Position numbers and translations under genes: made by a program. A DNA stretch of 64,000 nucleotides from JANMJD01 sp963828405 (GTDB lineage: Bacteria > Actinomycetota > Acidimicrobiia > Acidimicrobiales > Ilumatobacteraceae), in the NCBI GenBank assembly GCA_963828405.1, contig CAWHEG010000031.1:3348001-3412000 (forward strand). The letters run 5' to 3'. The notes beneath the pieces were generated by a model that saw only the letters and a list, made by a program, of their open reading frames with translations, had not been told where the DNA came from and did not search any database. Positions 28,074-37,600 of this stretch are shown one piece after another (position 1 is the first letter of the stretch; the number at the start of each line of letters is the position of its first letter).

Positions 28074-28499
28074 TCACGGGTTGCGCAGGTAGATCGTCGG
28101 ACCTTCGACGACACCGGAGATCTCGGTCTCCTGGTTCAGCGTGTTGCGATGCTCGATGACCGACACCAGCTTGTACACCGACGAGGCCGCCGGCGGGCCG
28201 TTCAGGACCGGGGCGTTCCCCGGCACGTTGAACGTTGCGGTGTAGTCCTGGGTCCCCGGGCCGGCGACCCGGACGATCGGGCTGGTCAGCAGCACCTCGG
28301 GGCCGGGTCCGATCGACTCGACGAAGAGGTGGAACTCGAAGCTCCCGGCGAACGTGTTGGACACGTCGTCGACGTGAACGGTCACATCGACCGACCACGG
28401 CTTGTTGAGATCGAGGATGTTCTTGGCACCACCCGAGTTGTCCTTGACCACCATCGTCGTCGAACCGGTCCAGGCGGGGTTGGGGAATTCAATGCTCAT
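28074..28499 (-). CDS. Small predicted beta-sandwich protein, unknown
   Basis: A 141-residue protein rich in alternating hydrophobic/polar strands and Pro/Gly/Asn turns (SVDVTVHVDDVSNTFAGSFE, TQDYTATFNVP, EISGVVEGPTIYLRNP). This suggests an immunoglobulin-like or similar all-beta fold. There is no signal peptide, lipobox or membrane helix and no cysteine, so it is likely cytoplasmic or leaves the cell by an unconventional route. The ATG at 28499 has AAAGGAA upstream. It is the promoter-proximal gene of the row beta protein, acidic protein, sigma factor, partner. No known family was recognised. Confidence 0.75.
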   Translation of the reverse strand: MSIEFPNPAWTGSTTMVVKDNSGGAKNILDLNKPWSVDVTVHVDDVSNTFAGSFEFHLFVESIGPGPEVLLTSPIVRVAGPGTQDYTATFNVPGNAPVLNGPPAASSVYKLVSVIEHRNTLNQETEISGVVEGPTIYLRNP

Positions 28500-28623
28500 T
28501 GCAGGTTCCTTTGTGGTAGGGGGATTGTCTTTCCGACATCCCTAGAGACCACCCTGCCGTCGAGCGCATACCGGAAGATCGGCGGAACTGCGTCGTCGCC
28601 GGTCGTCGAGATTCGCCCGATGC

Positions 28624-29706
28624 CTACATCAGCACGACCGAGCGCAGCACCTCGCCGCGCTCCATCTTGTGGAACGCCTCCTCGACCTGGTCGAGCGAGA
28701 TCGTCTCGCTGACGAAGCGGTCGAGGTCGAGGCGGCCCTGCAGGTACAGGTCGATGAGCATCGGGAAGTCCCGTGATGGCAGGCAGTCGCCGTACCACGA
28801 CGACTTGAGTGCACCGCCCCGGCCGAACACCTCGATGAACGGGAGCGTGATCTCCATGTCGGGACGGGGAACGCCGACGAGCACGACCGTGCCGGCCAGA
28901 TCGCGGGCCTCGAACGCCTGGCGGTACGTCTGGGGCAGGCCGATGGCCTCGATGCACACGTCGGCGCCGTTGCCGTCGGTGGCGGCGCGGATCGCCGCCA
29001 CGGCGTCCTCCCGGCTGCCGTTGACGGTGTGCGTCGCCCCGAACTCCGTGGCCCAGGCGAGCTTGCGGTCGTCGATGTCGACGGCGATGATCTTCGACGC
29101 TCCGGCCAGGCGGGCACCGGCGATCGCCGCGTTGCCGACACCCCCGCAGCCGAACACGGCCACGCTGTCGCCCCGCCCGACGTTGCCGGTGTTGACGGCC
29201 GCGCCGATGCCGGCCATCACGCCGCAACCGAGCAGGCCGGCGGCAGCGGCCGGTGCCGTCGGGTCGACCTTCGTGCACTGACCGGCGGAGACGAGCGTCT
29301 TGTCGGCGAAGGCGCCGATGCCGAGGGCCGGCGACAACGGGGTGCCGTCGGCGAGGGTCATCTTCTGAGTGGCGTTGAACGTGGCGAAGCAGATCCACGG
29401 CTTGCCGCGCCGGCACGACCGGCAGTTACCGCAGACGGCTCGCCAGTTGAGGATGACGAAGTCGCCCGGGGCCACGCCGGTGACGCCGTCGCCGACCTTC
29501 TCGACGATGCCGGCGGCCTCGTGGCCGAGCAGGAACGGGAAGTCGTCGTTGATCCCCCCCTCGCGGTAGTGCAGGTCGGTGTGGCAGACGCCGCACGCCT
29601 TGACGGCGACCAGTGCCTCGCCCGGGCCCGGGTCCGGCACGAGGATCGTCTCGATCCCCACCGGGGCGCCCTTCGCCTTGGCCACCACTCCACGAACCTC
29701 GTTCAC
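28624..29706 (-). CDS. mscR: S-(hydroxymethyl)mycothiol dehydrogenase
   Basis: A 360-residue zinc alcohol dehydrogenase. It shares the pattern of the mycothiol-dependent formaldehyde dehydrogenase: ACGVCHTDLHYREGGIND near residue 37, the GHEAAG zinc ligand (His62/Glu63), structural-zinc Cys92/95/98/106 and a GCGGVG NAD site. FATFNATQKMTLADGT and the end KSSWYGDCLPSRDFP are especially typical of this enzyme. It oxidises the spontaneous adduct of formaldehyde and mycothiol, so the organism probably makes mycothiol. A metallo-beta-lactamase-fold hydrolase often follows it in relatives; none does here. The start ATG lies 52 bases after the coaE stop. Confidence 0.88.
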   Translation of the reverse strand: MNEVRGVVAKAKGAPVGIETILVPDPGPGEALVAVKACGVCHTDLHYREGGINDDFPFLLGHEAAGIVEKVGDGVTGVAPGDFVILNWRAVCGNCRSCRRGKPWICFATFNATQKMTLADGTPLSPALGIGAFADKTLVSAGQCTKVDPTAPAAAAGLLGCGVMAGIGAAVNTGNVGRGDSVAVFGCGGVGNAAIAGARLAGASKIIAVDIDDRKLAWATEFGATHTVNGSREDAVAAIRAATDGNGADVCIEAIGLPQTYRQAFEARDLAGTVVLVGVPRPDMEITLPFIEVFGRGGALKSSWYGDCLPSRDFPMLIDLYLQGRLDLDRFVSETISLDQVEEAFHKMERGEVLRSVVLM

Positions 29707-29732
29707 CGTCGAACCCCCTGTTGCACCGCGTC

Positions 29733-29754
29733 ATGTCGGACCAGCGCCCGACAT
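29733..29754 (-). terminator. Possible terminator after coaE
   Basis: Seven-base perfect inverted repeat ATGTCGG (29733-29739) and CCGACAT (29748-29754) with an eight-base loop, five bases beyond the coaE stop codon and before the mycothiol dehydrogenase start. The stem is short and there is no T-tract, so it may be weak or only partly effective. Confidence 0.4.
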
Positions 29755-29758
29755 CCTG

Positions 29759-30394
29759 TCACGCGTCGGCCGGCCGAGAAGGCACGACGTAGGACGCGAG
29801 CGACCGGATCCAGGTCCACAGCGGCCCGACCTGATCGGCCAGACTCGCCGGGGTTCCACCGTTGTCGACCACCCGGTCGGCGATCGCCAGGCGCTGCTCG
29901 CGCGTCGCCTGGCGACCGACGCGGGCCCGTGCGTCGGCCTCGTCGAACCCCCTGAACCGCACGAGGCGCTCGATCGCCACGTCGACGGGAGTGTCGACCA
30001 CGATCACGGCCGCGACGCCGTACCGGGCCTTGCCGTCGTTCTCGGCCATCAGCGGCACGTCGAGCACGACGACCCGGTCGCCGCCCGTCTCGGCGGAGAT
30101 CCGCCGGCGGATCTCCCGTCCGACGGCCGGATGGACGATCGCGTTGAGCGCGGCGAGCGCCTCGGGGTCGCTGAAGGCGATGGCGGCGAGCGCCGGGCGG
30201 TCGAGTTCGCCGTCGTGGCGGATGATCCCGTCGCCGAACCGCGCCGCCAGTTCGGCCAGCACCGACGACCCTGCCGACTGCAGTTGGCGAGTGATCGCGT
30301 CGGCGTCGATGATCACCGCCCCGCGCTCGGCCAGCATCGCCGACACCGTCGACTTGCCCGAACCGATGCCACCCGTCAACCCGACCAGGATCAT
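29759..30394 (-). CDS. coaE: Dephospho-CoA kinase
   Basis: A 211-residue kinase for the last step of coenzyme A synthesis, phosphorylating the ribose 3'-OH of dephospho-CoA. P-loop GLTGGIGSGKST is at about residues 5-16. The CoA-binding/lid signature follows (DADAITRQLQ, then DVPLMAEN, where most have DVPLLFE). Length is typical of the single-domain enzyme. ATG 30394 is used because it places the P-loop five residues from the start. In actinobacteria coaE normally lies between rpsA and uvrB; here both neighbours have been displaced by insertions. Confidence 0.95.
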   Translation of the reverse strand: MILVGLTGGIGSGKSTVSAMLAERGAVIIDADAITRQLQSAGSSVLAELAARFGDGIIRHDGELDRPALAAIAFSDPEALAALNAIVHPAVGREIRRRISAETGGDRVVVLDVPLMAENDGKARYGVAAVIVVDTPVDVAIERLVRFRGFDEADARARVGRQATREQRLAIADRVVDNGGTPASLADQVGPLWTWIRSLASYVVPSRPADA

Positions 30395-30512
30395 CGGTTC
30401 GACCCTAGGCGAGACGACCGGCCCCAGCCGACGGGGACGGAAACCATTCGTCAGATTTGCGAACACTCTGCCACGGTCCGTGGCTCGGAGACCCGCTACG
30501 GTTGTGTTCGTC

Positions 30513-32405
30513 ATGACCGAGCCGGAGCGTCCGCCGCCACGCCGCCCGCCGATCCTGGTGGGCGCGCCCGCGCGCCGGTCGCTCCCGACCAGGCGTCCGC
30601 CCCGTGCCGACGCCCCCACCCCCTCGCTCCTCGTCGACCGCGAGCCGAGAACGCACCCGCCGGCACCGACCGTCGACACCGTGCACGGGATGGCCGACCG
30701 CAACCAGACCCGCCCGACCTACACCCGGCGAACGGGCGTGCCGGTCGACGAGATCTTCCCGGTCGGTCCGAGCGGACAACTCGTCCAGGCCCCGGCGCTG
30801 GCGCCGTTCCGCTGGGGCGCGTTGATCATCGGGCTCGTCGGCGCCTCCGACAAGCTCGCCGACGACGTGTGGCCCACCGGCGTCATCCTCGTCGCCCTCG
30901 CCGTCTACTCGACGTTCACGACGTTCCGGCCCGTCCCTTACCGAGACGACCGCGCCAACCGGGCCCTCGTCGGGGCCGACGCCTTCGTCCACCTCGGAGC
31001 CGTGATGCTCACCGGCGACTGGGCGTCGCCGTTCTCGTTCACCCTCATCCCGAGCACGCTGCTCGCCGGCTTCGCCTCCGGACCGGTGTACGCCTTCCAG
31101 CTGATGGGCGCCTGCGCCAGCCTGATCTCGATGCGCTACCTGACCACGGCGGGCATCGGCGACGGATGGCGCACCGCCGCAGCGTGGTGCGGGGTGCTCG
31201 CCCTCGTCGCCCTGACGAGCGGGTTGTCCCGCCGCGTCTCGGTCGAATCGGCCAAACAGCAGCAGCTCGCCATCGACCGGGTCTCGCGCCTCGCCGAGGC
31301 GAACAACCTGCTCTTCTCGCTGCAGAAGGTCGCCCAGACGCTTCCCGCCTCCCTCGACCTCGACGACGTGCTCGACTCGACGCTGATCCGCCTGCGGGGG
31401 ATGATCGACGCCGACGCGATCACCGTCGTGCTCTACTCGGAGCCCGATCGGATGTGGGAACCGGTGCGCACCATCGGCCACAAGACCGAGAACACCTACT
31501 CCCCCGACACCCTGCCCCCGCCAGTGCAACAGGCCATCGTCGAGCGGAGCTCGGTGTGGATCGAGGATCTCGTCAGCCAGGGCCCCGGCGTCGCCCAGAG
31601 CATGCGGTGCGGCCTGTACGCCTCGCTGTGGGCCCGCGGCTCGCTGATCGGTGTCGTCGCGCTCGAGTGCCGCAAGCCCGGACGCTTCAACGCCCAGCAC
31701 GTCGAACTGCTCAACGGCTTCACCGAGCCGTTCGGCATCGCCATCGACAACGCCCGGTTGTTCCGCCGGCTGCGTTCGATCGGCGCCGACGAGGAACGCC
31801 AGCGCATCGCCCGCGAGCTCCACGACCGTGTCGGCAACGCGCTGGCGATGGTCGGCTTCGAGGTCGACCGGGTGAGCGGCCAGGCCAACCGGGGCCAACC
31901 CGTGATCGAGGACCTCGCCGGACTGCGCGAGCAGATCAAGGGTGTCGTCAGCGACGTGCGTGAGGCGCTCTACGACCTGCGGACGGACGTGTCCGAGGAG
32001 CGCGACCTCGGTTCGACGCTCGAGGGTTTCCTCGTGCGTGTGCGCACCCGCTCCCCGGGCCTGCAGGTCGACTACGTCGGCGAGGCGACGGCGAGGCTGC
32101 CCATCCTGCAGGAACGGGAGATCTGGCAGATCGCCCGCGAGTCGATCACCAACGCCGAGCGCCACGCCGAAGCGAGCCGCCTGAGCGTCGAATGGCGCTG
32201 CGACGAGCACGGCGCCGAGCTGGCGATCAGCGACAACGGCAAGGGCTTCAAGAAGGGCGCCGGGCGCCAGGACTCGTACGGCCTCGTCGGCATGCGGGAA
32301 CGGGCGGCGTCGATGGGCGCCCTGTTCGACCTCAAGTCCGAACCCGGCGCGGGCACAGCGGTTATCGTTCGACTAGTTAATGAAGATAGAGGAGGGGATT
32401 CGTGA
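30513..32405 (+). CDS. NarL-type sensor histidine kinase with membrane region and GAF domain
   Basis: A 630-residue kinase. A Pro/Arg-rich N-terminal 95 residues lead to about four to six membrane helices (about 100-240). A GAF-like sensor domain follows (about 270-415), then a HisKA_3 dimerisation domain with phosphoacceptor His437 in RIARELHDRVGNAL. The HATPase has SITNAERHAEA, SDNGKGF and SYGLVGMRERA. It would phosphorylate the response regulator whose GTG start overlaps its stop (GTGA). The stimulus is unknown. ATG 30513 is the first plausible start after the coaE promoter region. Its position between coaE and rpsA is an insertion compared with the usual order. Confidence 0.9.
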   Translation: MTEPERPPPRRPPILVGAPARRSLPTRRPPRADAPTPSLLVDREPRTHPPAPTVDTVHGMADRNQTRPTYTRRTGVPVDEIFPVGPSGQLVQAPALAPFRWGALIIGLVGASDKLADDVWPTGVILVALAVYSTFTTFRPVPYRDDRANRALVGADAFVHLGAVMLTGDWASPFSFTLIPSTLLAGFASGPVYAFQLMGACASLISMRYLTTAGIGDGWRTAAAWCGVLALVALTSGLSRRVSVESAKQQQLAIDRVSRLAEANNLLFSLQKVAQTLPASLDLDDVLDSTLIRLRGMIDADAITVVLYSEPDRMWEPVRTIGHKTENTYSPDTLPPPVQQAIVERSSVWIEDLVSQGPGVAQSMRCGLYASLWARGSLIGVVALECRKPGRFNAQHVELLNGFTEPFGIAIDNARLFRRLRSIGADEERQRIARELHDRVGNALAMVGFEVDRVSGQANRGQPVIEDLAGLREQIKGVVSDVREALYDLRTDVSEERDLGSTLEGFLVRVRTRSPGLQVDYVGEATARLPILQEREIWQIARESITNAERHAEASRLSVEWRCDEHGAELAISDNGKGFKKGAGRQDSYGLVGMRERAASMGALFDLKSEPGAGTAVIVRLVNEDRGGDS

Positions 32406-33037
32406 GCTTGCGCCTGATGTTGGTCGACGACCATCGCATGCTTCGGGAGGGTCTACGGCGGGCACTCGAAGCCGAGGGGTTCATCGTCGTCGGTGAGGCC
32501 AACGATGGCCACGAGGCGCTCAAGATGGCGTTGGAGCGCAAGCCCGATGTCATCTTGATGGACGTCTCGATGCCCGACATCGACGGCATCGAGGCGACCC
32601 GCAACATCATGCAGGCCGATGGACGCCAGCGCATCGTGATGTTGACGATGCACATGGACCGCGACGTGATCGACAGGGCGATCAAGGCCGGCGCCGTCGG
32701 ATACCTGACGAAGGACTGCTCGATCTCCGAGGTCTCCGACGCCGTTCGCATGGCCGCCAACGGTGACCTCGCCCTGTCCCCCAAGCTTGCCGAGCTGATG
32801 CTGACCGAGGCGCGCAAGGTCGACCACGGCGACGAGCGCCTGATCACACGACGCGAGGAAGAGGTGCTGCAGCTCATCGCCGACGGACTCTCCACCCCCG
32901 AGGTGGCCTCGAAGCTGTACATCAGCCAGAAGACGGTCAAGAACCACCTGGCGTCGATCTACGAGAAGCTCAACGCCCGCGACCGCACCCAGGCCGTTCT
33001 GCTCGCCGTGCGCATGGGCATCGTCAAGCTCACCTGA
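32402..33037 (+). CDS. NarL/FixJ-family response regulator
   Basis: A 211-residue DNA-binding regulator. The receiver domain (1-120) has the acidic pair Asp9/Asp10, phosphoacceptor Asp54 in VILMDVSMPDIDG and Lys in YLTKD. The C-terminal LuxR-type helix-turn-helix (about 145-207) contains LITRREEEVLQLIADGLSTP and SQKTVKNHLASIYEKL. Start GTG 32402 overlaps the kinase stop, so the pair is co-translated. It ends at a strong hairpin facing rpsA. Target genes are not evident. Confidence 0.95.
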   Translation: MSLRLMLVDDHRMLREGLRRALEAEGFIVVGEANDGHEALKMALERKPDVILMDVSMPDIDGIEATRNIMQADGRQRIVMLTMHMDRDVIDRAIKAGAVGYLTKDCSISEVSDAVRMAANGDLALSPKLAELMLTEARKVDHGDERLITRREEEVLQLIADGLSTPEVASKLYISQKTVKNHLASIYEKLNARDRTQAVLLAVRMGIVKLT

Positions 33038-33077
33038 CGCGACGAGGCCCGGGCGCTTCCGCCCGGGCCTCGTCGCG
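33038..33077. terminator. Strong bidirectional hairpin between the response regulator and rpsA
   Basis: A perfect 18-bp stem (33038-33055 with 33060-33077, arm CGCGACGAGGCCCGGGCG) with the tetraloop CTTC, starting at the base after the response-regulator stop codon and ending 18 bases before the convergent rpsA stop. It has no T-tract but the GC-rich stem and its location make a shared terminator for both genes very likely. Confidence 0.85.
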
Positions 33078-33095
33078 TGGTCGCCTCCTCGAAGC

Positions 33096-34466
33096 TCAGG
33101 CCTCGGGAACCGCTTCGGGTGCAGGAGCCGCCGCCGCCGGGATCGGCGCTTCGCCGTCGGGGGACACGGGCTGTACGCCACCCTCGCCCGCCTGCTCGAG
33201 CTCGCGGTAGTACTCGGCCCAGGCGGCCTCGCGGTCGGCGTCGTCGGTGACACCGATCCAGTTGCCCTCGGCGTCGTAGTTGTGCGACCCGAATGCCTCG
33301 CGGTACTCCTCGGCGAGCTCGCCGCCCTCGGCGGCCTGCTTGATCGACAGGCTGATGCGGCGGCGACCGAGGTCGAGGTCGATGATCTTGACCCACAACT
33401 CCTCCGACGGCGTGACGACCTGCTCGGGGGCGTCGACGTGGTGCGCCGACATCTCCGAGATGTGGACGAGACCCTCGATGCCCTCGCCCACCTGGACGAA
33501 CGCACCGAACGGGACGAGCTTGGTGACCCGGCCGTAGACCAACTGGCCGACCTCGTGGCTGGAGGCGAACTCCTGCCACGGATCCTGCTGGGTGGCCTTC
33601 AACGACAGGCTGATCCGCTCCCGGTCGAAGTCGACGTCGAGCACCTGCACGGTGACCTCGTCGCCGACGGCGACGACCTGGCCGGGATGCTCGACGTGCT
33701 TCCACGACAGCTCGGACACGTGGATGAGGCCGTCCATCCCGCCGAGGTCGACGAAGGCGCCGAATGACACGACCGACGAGACGACGCCCTTGCGCACCTC
33801 ACCCGACTTGAGGTTGTTGAGGAACTCGTCGCGGGCTTCCTTCTGGGTCTCTTCCAGGTAAGAGCGGCGCGACAGCACGACGTTGTTGCGGTTGCGATCG
33901 AGCTCGATGATCTTGGCCTGCAGCGTGCGCCCGACGTACGGCTGCAGATCGCGCACCCGGCGCAGCTCGACGAGCGAGGCGGGGAGGAAGCCGCGCAGGC
34001 CGATGTCGATGATCAGGCCGCCCTTGACGACCTCGATGACCAGGCCCTCGACGACACCGTCGATCTCCTTGATCTTCTCGATCGTCCCCCAAGCCCGCTC
34101 GTACTGGGCCCGCTTCTTGGACAGGACCAGGCGGCCCTCCTTGTCCTCCTTGGTGAGGACGAGGGCGTCGATCTGCTCGCCGAGCTTGATGATGTCGTGG
34201 GGATTGACGTCGTTGCGGATCGACAGCTCACGGGCCGGGATCACACCCTCGGACTTGTAGCCGATGTCGAGGAGCACCTCGTCACGATCGACCTTCACCA
34301 CCGTCCCGGTGACGATCTGGCCGTCTTCGACGGACACCATGGTGCCGTCGATGGCGTCGGCGAATGCCATGCCGAGATCGTCGGAGGTGATCTGGCGGGG
34401 GGTGTAGTTACCTTCCTCGTCGAATGTCCCGAAGGGACTCGAGGAAGTGGTCAAAGTATCGGACAA
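33096..34466 (-). CDS. rpsA: 30S ribosomal protein S1
   Basis: A 456-residue protein with four S1 RNA-binding domains at about 49-118, 136-201, 222-290 and 307-376. They include the conserved KVDRDEVLLDIGYKSEGVIP, LRGFLPASL and SFGAFVDLGGMDGLIHVSELSWKH. An acidic/Pro/Ala-rich tail follows, as in other actinobacterial S1 proteins. It brings mRNAs to the ribosome. The start is taken as TTG 34466 (then SDTLTTSSSPFG), since it precedes the conserved part and lies just after the leader; no better start is visible, so the exact N-terminus is uncertain. A TAACCT box on the minus strand at 34509-34504 may belong to its promoter. Confidence 0.95.
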   Translation of the reverse strand: MSDTLTTSSSPFGTFDEEGNYTPRQITSDDLGMAFADAIDGTMVSVEDGQIVTGTVVKVDRDEVLLDIGYKSEGVIPARELSIRNDVNPHDIIKLGEQIDALVLTKEDKEGRLVLSKKRAQYERAWGTIEKIKEIDGVVEGLVIEVVKGGLIIDIGLRGFLPASLVELRRVRDLQPYVGRTLQAKIIELDRNRNNVVLSRRSYLEETQKEARDEFLNNLKSGEVRKGVVSSVVSFGAFVDLGGMDGLIHVSELSWKHVEHPGQVVAVGDEVTVQVLDVDFDRERISLSLKATQQDPWQEFASSHEVGQLVYGRVTKLVPFGAFVQVGEGIEGLVHISEMSAHHVDAPEQVVTPSEELWVKIIDLDLGRRRISLSIKQAAEGGELAEEYREAFGSHNYDAEGNWIGVTDDADREAAWAEYYRELEQAGEGGVQPVSPDGEAPIPAAAAPAPEAVPEA

Positions 34467-34561
34467 GGGGGACTCTTTTAACCTAGAGGGATGGAACCGG
34501 GAGAGGTTACCACTGCGCACCCGGTGAACGACCGGCGCAGCGAGGTGCCGTGAAAACCGGC

Positions 34562-34595
34562 GATGCGCAGCGCCGATGACTCGGCGCTGCGCATC
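34562..34595 (-). terminator. Intrinsic terminator after the RND pump operon
   Basis: A perfect 15-bp stem (GATGCGCAGCGCCGA at 34562-34576 with its complement at 34581-34595) and the loop TGAC. Read on the minus strand it follows the first pump's stop codon (34624) by about 28 bases, and a short TTTT run (34555-34552) comes a few bases after the stem. It separates the RND operon from the rpsA promoter. Confidence 0.8.
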
Positions 34596-34623
34596 ACTCG
34601 GGGAGGCGACCCGCTTTCGTGGA

Positions 34624-37600
34624 TCAGTCGCCGCTGGCCATCGCAAGCTCCTTGGCGGCGATCTCCCGCCTCATCTTGTTCTGGCCGAAGCGCAGGTACA
34701 GGGACGGCACGATGAACAGGTTGAGGATCGTCGCCACCACCAGGCCACCGAGGATCACGATCGCCATCGGGTACTCGATCTCCTGGCCGGGGATGTTGCC
34801 CGAGAGCACCAGTGGAATCAGGGCGAGACCAGTGGTCAACGCCGTCATCATGATCGGGGCGAGTCGTTCGACCGCGCCCCTGATGACCAGCTGCGGACCG
34901 AAGATCTCACCCTCGTGTTCCTCGAGATGCTGGTAGTGCGACAACAACATGATCCCGTTCCTGGCGACGATGCCGAGCACGGTGAAGAACCCGACCAGCG
35001 AGCCGAGCGAGACGATCCCGCCCTGCGTCTTCACCGCAATCGCGCCGCCGATGAGCGCCATCGGCAGAGTCACGTACGAGAGCACCGAGAGCCGGAAGCT
35101 CCTCAGCGCCACCATCAGCAGCAGGAAGATGCCTCCGGCTGCCACGAGAGCCCAGCGGCTGAGGTTCTTCGACGCCTCCTTGCGCTCGGTGTAGTCGCCG
35201 AGCATCCGGTACGAGTACCCGGTGTCGAACTTCACCTGGGAGAGCTTGTCCTCCAACTCGTCGATGATCGATCCGAGGTCACGACCCTCGACCTCCGCGT
35301 CGACATCGAGGCGCCGGTGGGAGTTCTCCCGCTTGATGGCGTTGTAGGTCGGCGCCAGGCGGACCTCGGCGATCTCCTTCAAGGTGACATGACCCCCGTC
35401 GGGTGTGTCGAGCAGCATGTTCTCGACATCGGTGATGCTGTCGCGCTGATCCGGTGGGGTCCACACGTTGACGTCGAAGGCCTGTCCACCCAGGAAGTAG
35501 TCGCCGACCTCCTCACCCGAGATCATCGTCGAGGCGGCCCGGCGCACGTCACCCGGCTTCAGGCCGTACTTCTGAGCCTTGGCCAGATCGACCTCGACCT
35601 GCATCTGGGTCATCTCGGTGACGAGTTCCTTGTGCTCCTCGACGACACCCTCGATGCCAGAGAGCACGTCGACGAGTTCGTCGGCCTTCTCGGTGAGCTT
35701 GACGATGTCGTCGCCGTACAACCGAATGACGATCGGGTGCGACGAACCGGCGAGCACCTCTCGAGTGCGTTCCTTGAGGTACGTCTGCACGTCACGTCTG
35801 ATTCCCGGGTAGCGGTCGACGACCTTCTGGATCTCGGCCAACGTCTTGTCGTAATCGACGGAGGGATCGACGCTGATCCAGTTCTCGCCGAAGTCGACGC
35901 CGTAGACCTCGTCGGCCTGCATCGCCTGGCCGATGTGGGCGCCGAAGTTGCGGACCCCGGGGATCTTGATGAGGTCGTCGTAGGCGGCCTTCGTGATGCG
36001 CACCTCCTCGCCGATCGACGTGCCCGGCTTCGTCACCCAGTGCATCAGGAAGTCGCGCTCCTTGAAGTCGGGGAGCAGCTCCTGCCCGAGACCGGGCACG
36101 ATGACGACGCCGGCGGCGACGATCGCCGCCGCAGCCATGACGCCGGGCAACGGATTGCGCACCATCGGGGTGAGCATCCGCGTGTACCACCGCTGCAGGA
36201 CGACGACGACGGGTGAGGTGCGGTGCCGAATGCTGCCGATCGACAGCAGGATCAGGCTCAGCGCCGGGGTGACCACGAGGGCGATCGACATCGACACGAT
36301 CACTGCCAGGGCGTACGAGAACGCCAGCGGCCGGAAGAACGCCCCCGTCAGACCCTCGAGGAAGAAGATCGGCAGCAGGGCGAGCGCCTCGATCAACGAG
36401 GCGTACACCACTGCGCCGCGGACCTCCAGCGAGCCCTCGAGGATGATCGACGCGGTCGATTGCGCGCTGCCGGTCTCCCGGGCGATCCGCAGTCTGCGGA
36501 TGATGTTCTCGATGTCGACGATCGCATCGTCGACCACCGCCCCGAGGGCGATGATCAACCCGGCGAGGATCATCGTGTTGATCGTCGTACCCCGCCAGGC
36601 GAGCACCATCATCGCCGCCATCAGCGACAGCGGGATGGTGATCACGCTGATCAACGCCGAGCGCCAGTCGAACAGGAACAGGAGCAGCACGAACAGCACG
36701 AGGATCGACCCGAGGAGCAGCGAGTCCTTGAGGTTCTCGATCGACGTGGAGACGTAGCTGGCCGGTCGGAAGATCGTCGTGTCGAGGGCGATGCCGGGCA
36801 GGCCCGGGCGCATCTCGTCGATCGCCTCCTCGACTCCCGTCGTGACGTCGAGGGTGTTGCCCCAGGGGAGCTTCTCGACGATCAGCATCAGCCCGTCGCC
36901 ACCGTTGATCACCGCATCACCGAAGAGGGGTTGCGCACCCTCTTGGAGCGTGGCCACATCCTTCAGCCGCAGCGGACCGTCGGGCCGGTTCTCGACGATC
37001 GACTCCCCGAGATCGGCGGGGCTGAGGATCGGGAGCTGATGTTGCACCTGGAGGCGCTGGCCGGCTGTTTCGACAAACCCGCCGGTGCCGATGACGTGGC
37101 CGGGTTCGTAGCGCAGAATGCCTGCGGCAAGCGCGTTCGACGTGACCTCCATCACCTTGTCGAGCGACACGTTGTGCTCGAGCAGCTTGTCGGGCTGCAC
37201 CTGCACCTGGGTCATTCGGATGCGTTCGCCGTACAACGTCACGTTGGCCACGCCCGGGACCCGGAGCAATCTCGCCCGGATCTTCCAGTAGGCGAGCATC
37301 GACATGTCGATCACCGAGACGTTCTCATCGGTTGACGACATCCCGATCTTCATCGCCCGGCTGGTCGCCGAGAGCGGCTGCAGGATGACAGGCGGCGCAG
37401 CCCATGTCGGCAGTGTTGCCGTCACCGTGGCCAGGCGTTCCTGGATGATCTGTCGGGCATCGAACAGGTCGGTTCCCCGGTCGAAGATCAACTCGATCGA
37501 CGACAGTTGGACGACTGACTTCGACCGCATCTCCTTGAGATCAGGGAGACCGGCGAGCACCTGTTCGATGGGCACCGTGATGAGCGACTCCACCTCGGTG

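Noticed and set aside
22383..28499. Prophage or integrative element carrying the protease/sigma cassette
   Set aside because: No integrase, transposase, tRNA-linked att repeats or phage genes; composition matches the surroundings by eye.
30405..32210. 601-codon minus-strand frame opposite the histidine kinase
   Set aside because: The plus strand encodes a complete kinase with H-box and ATPase motifs coupled to its response regulator.
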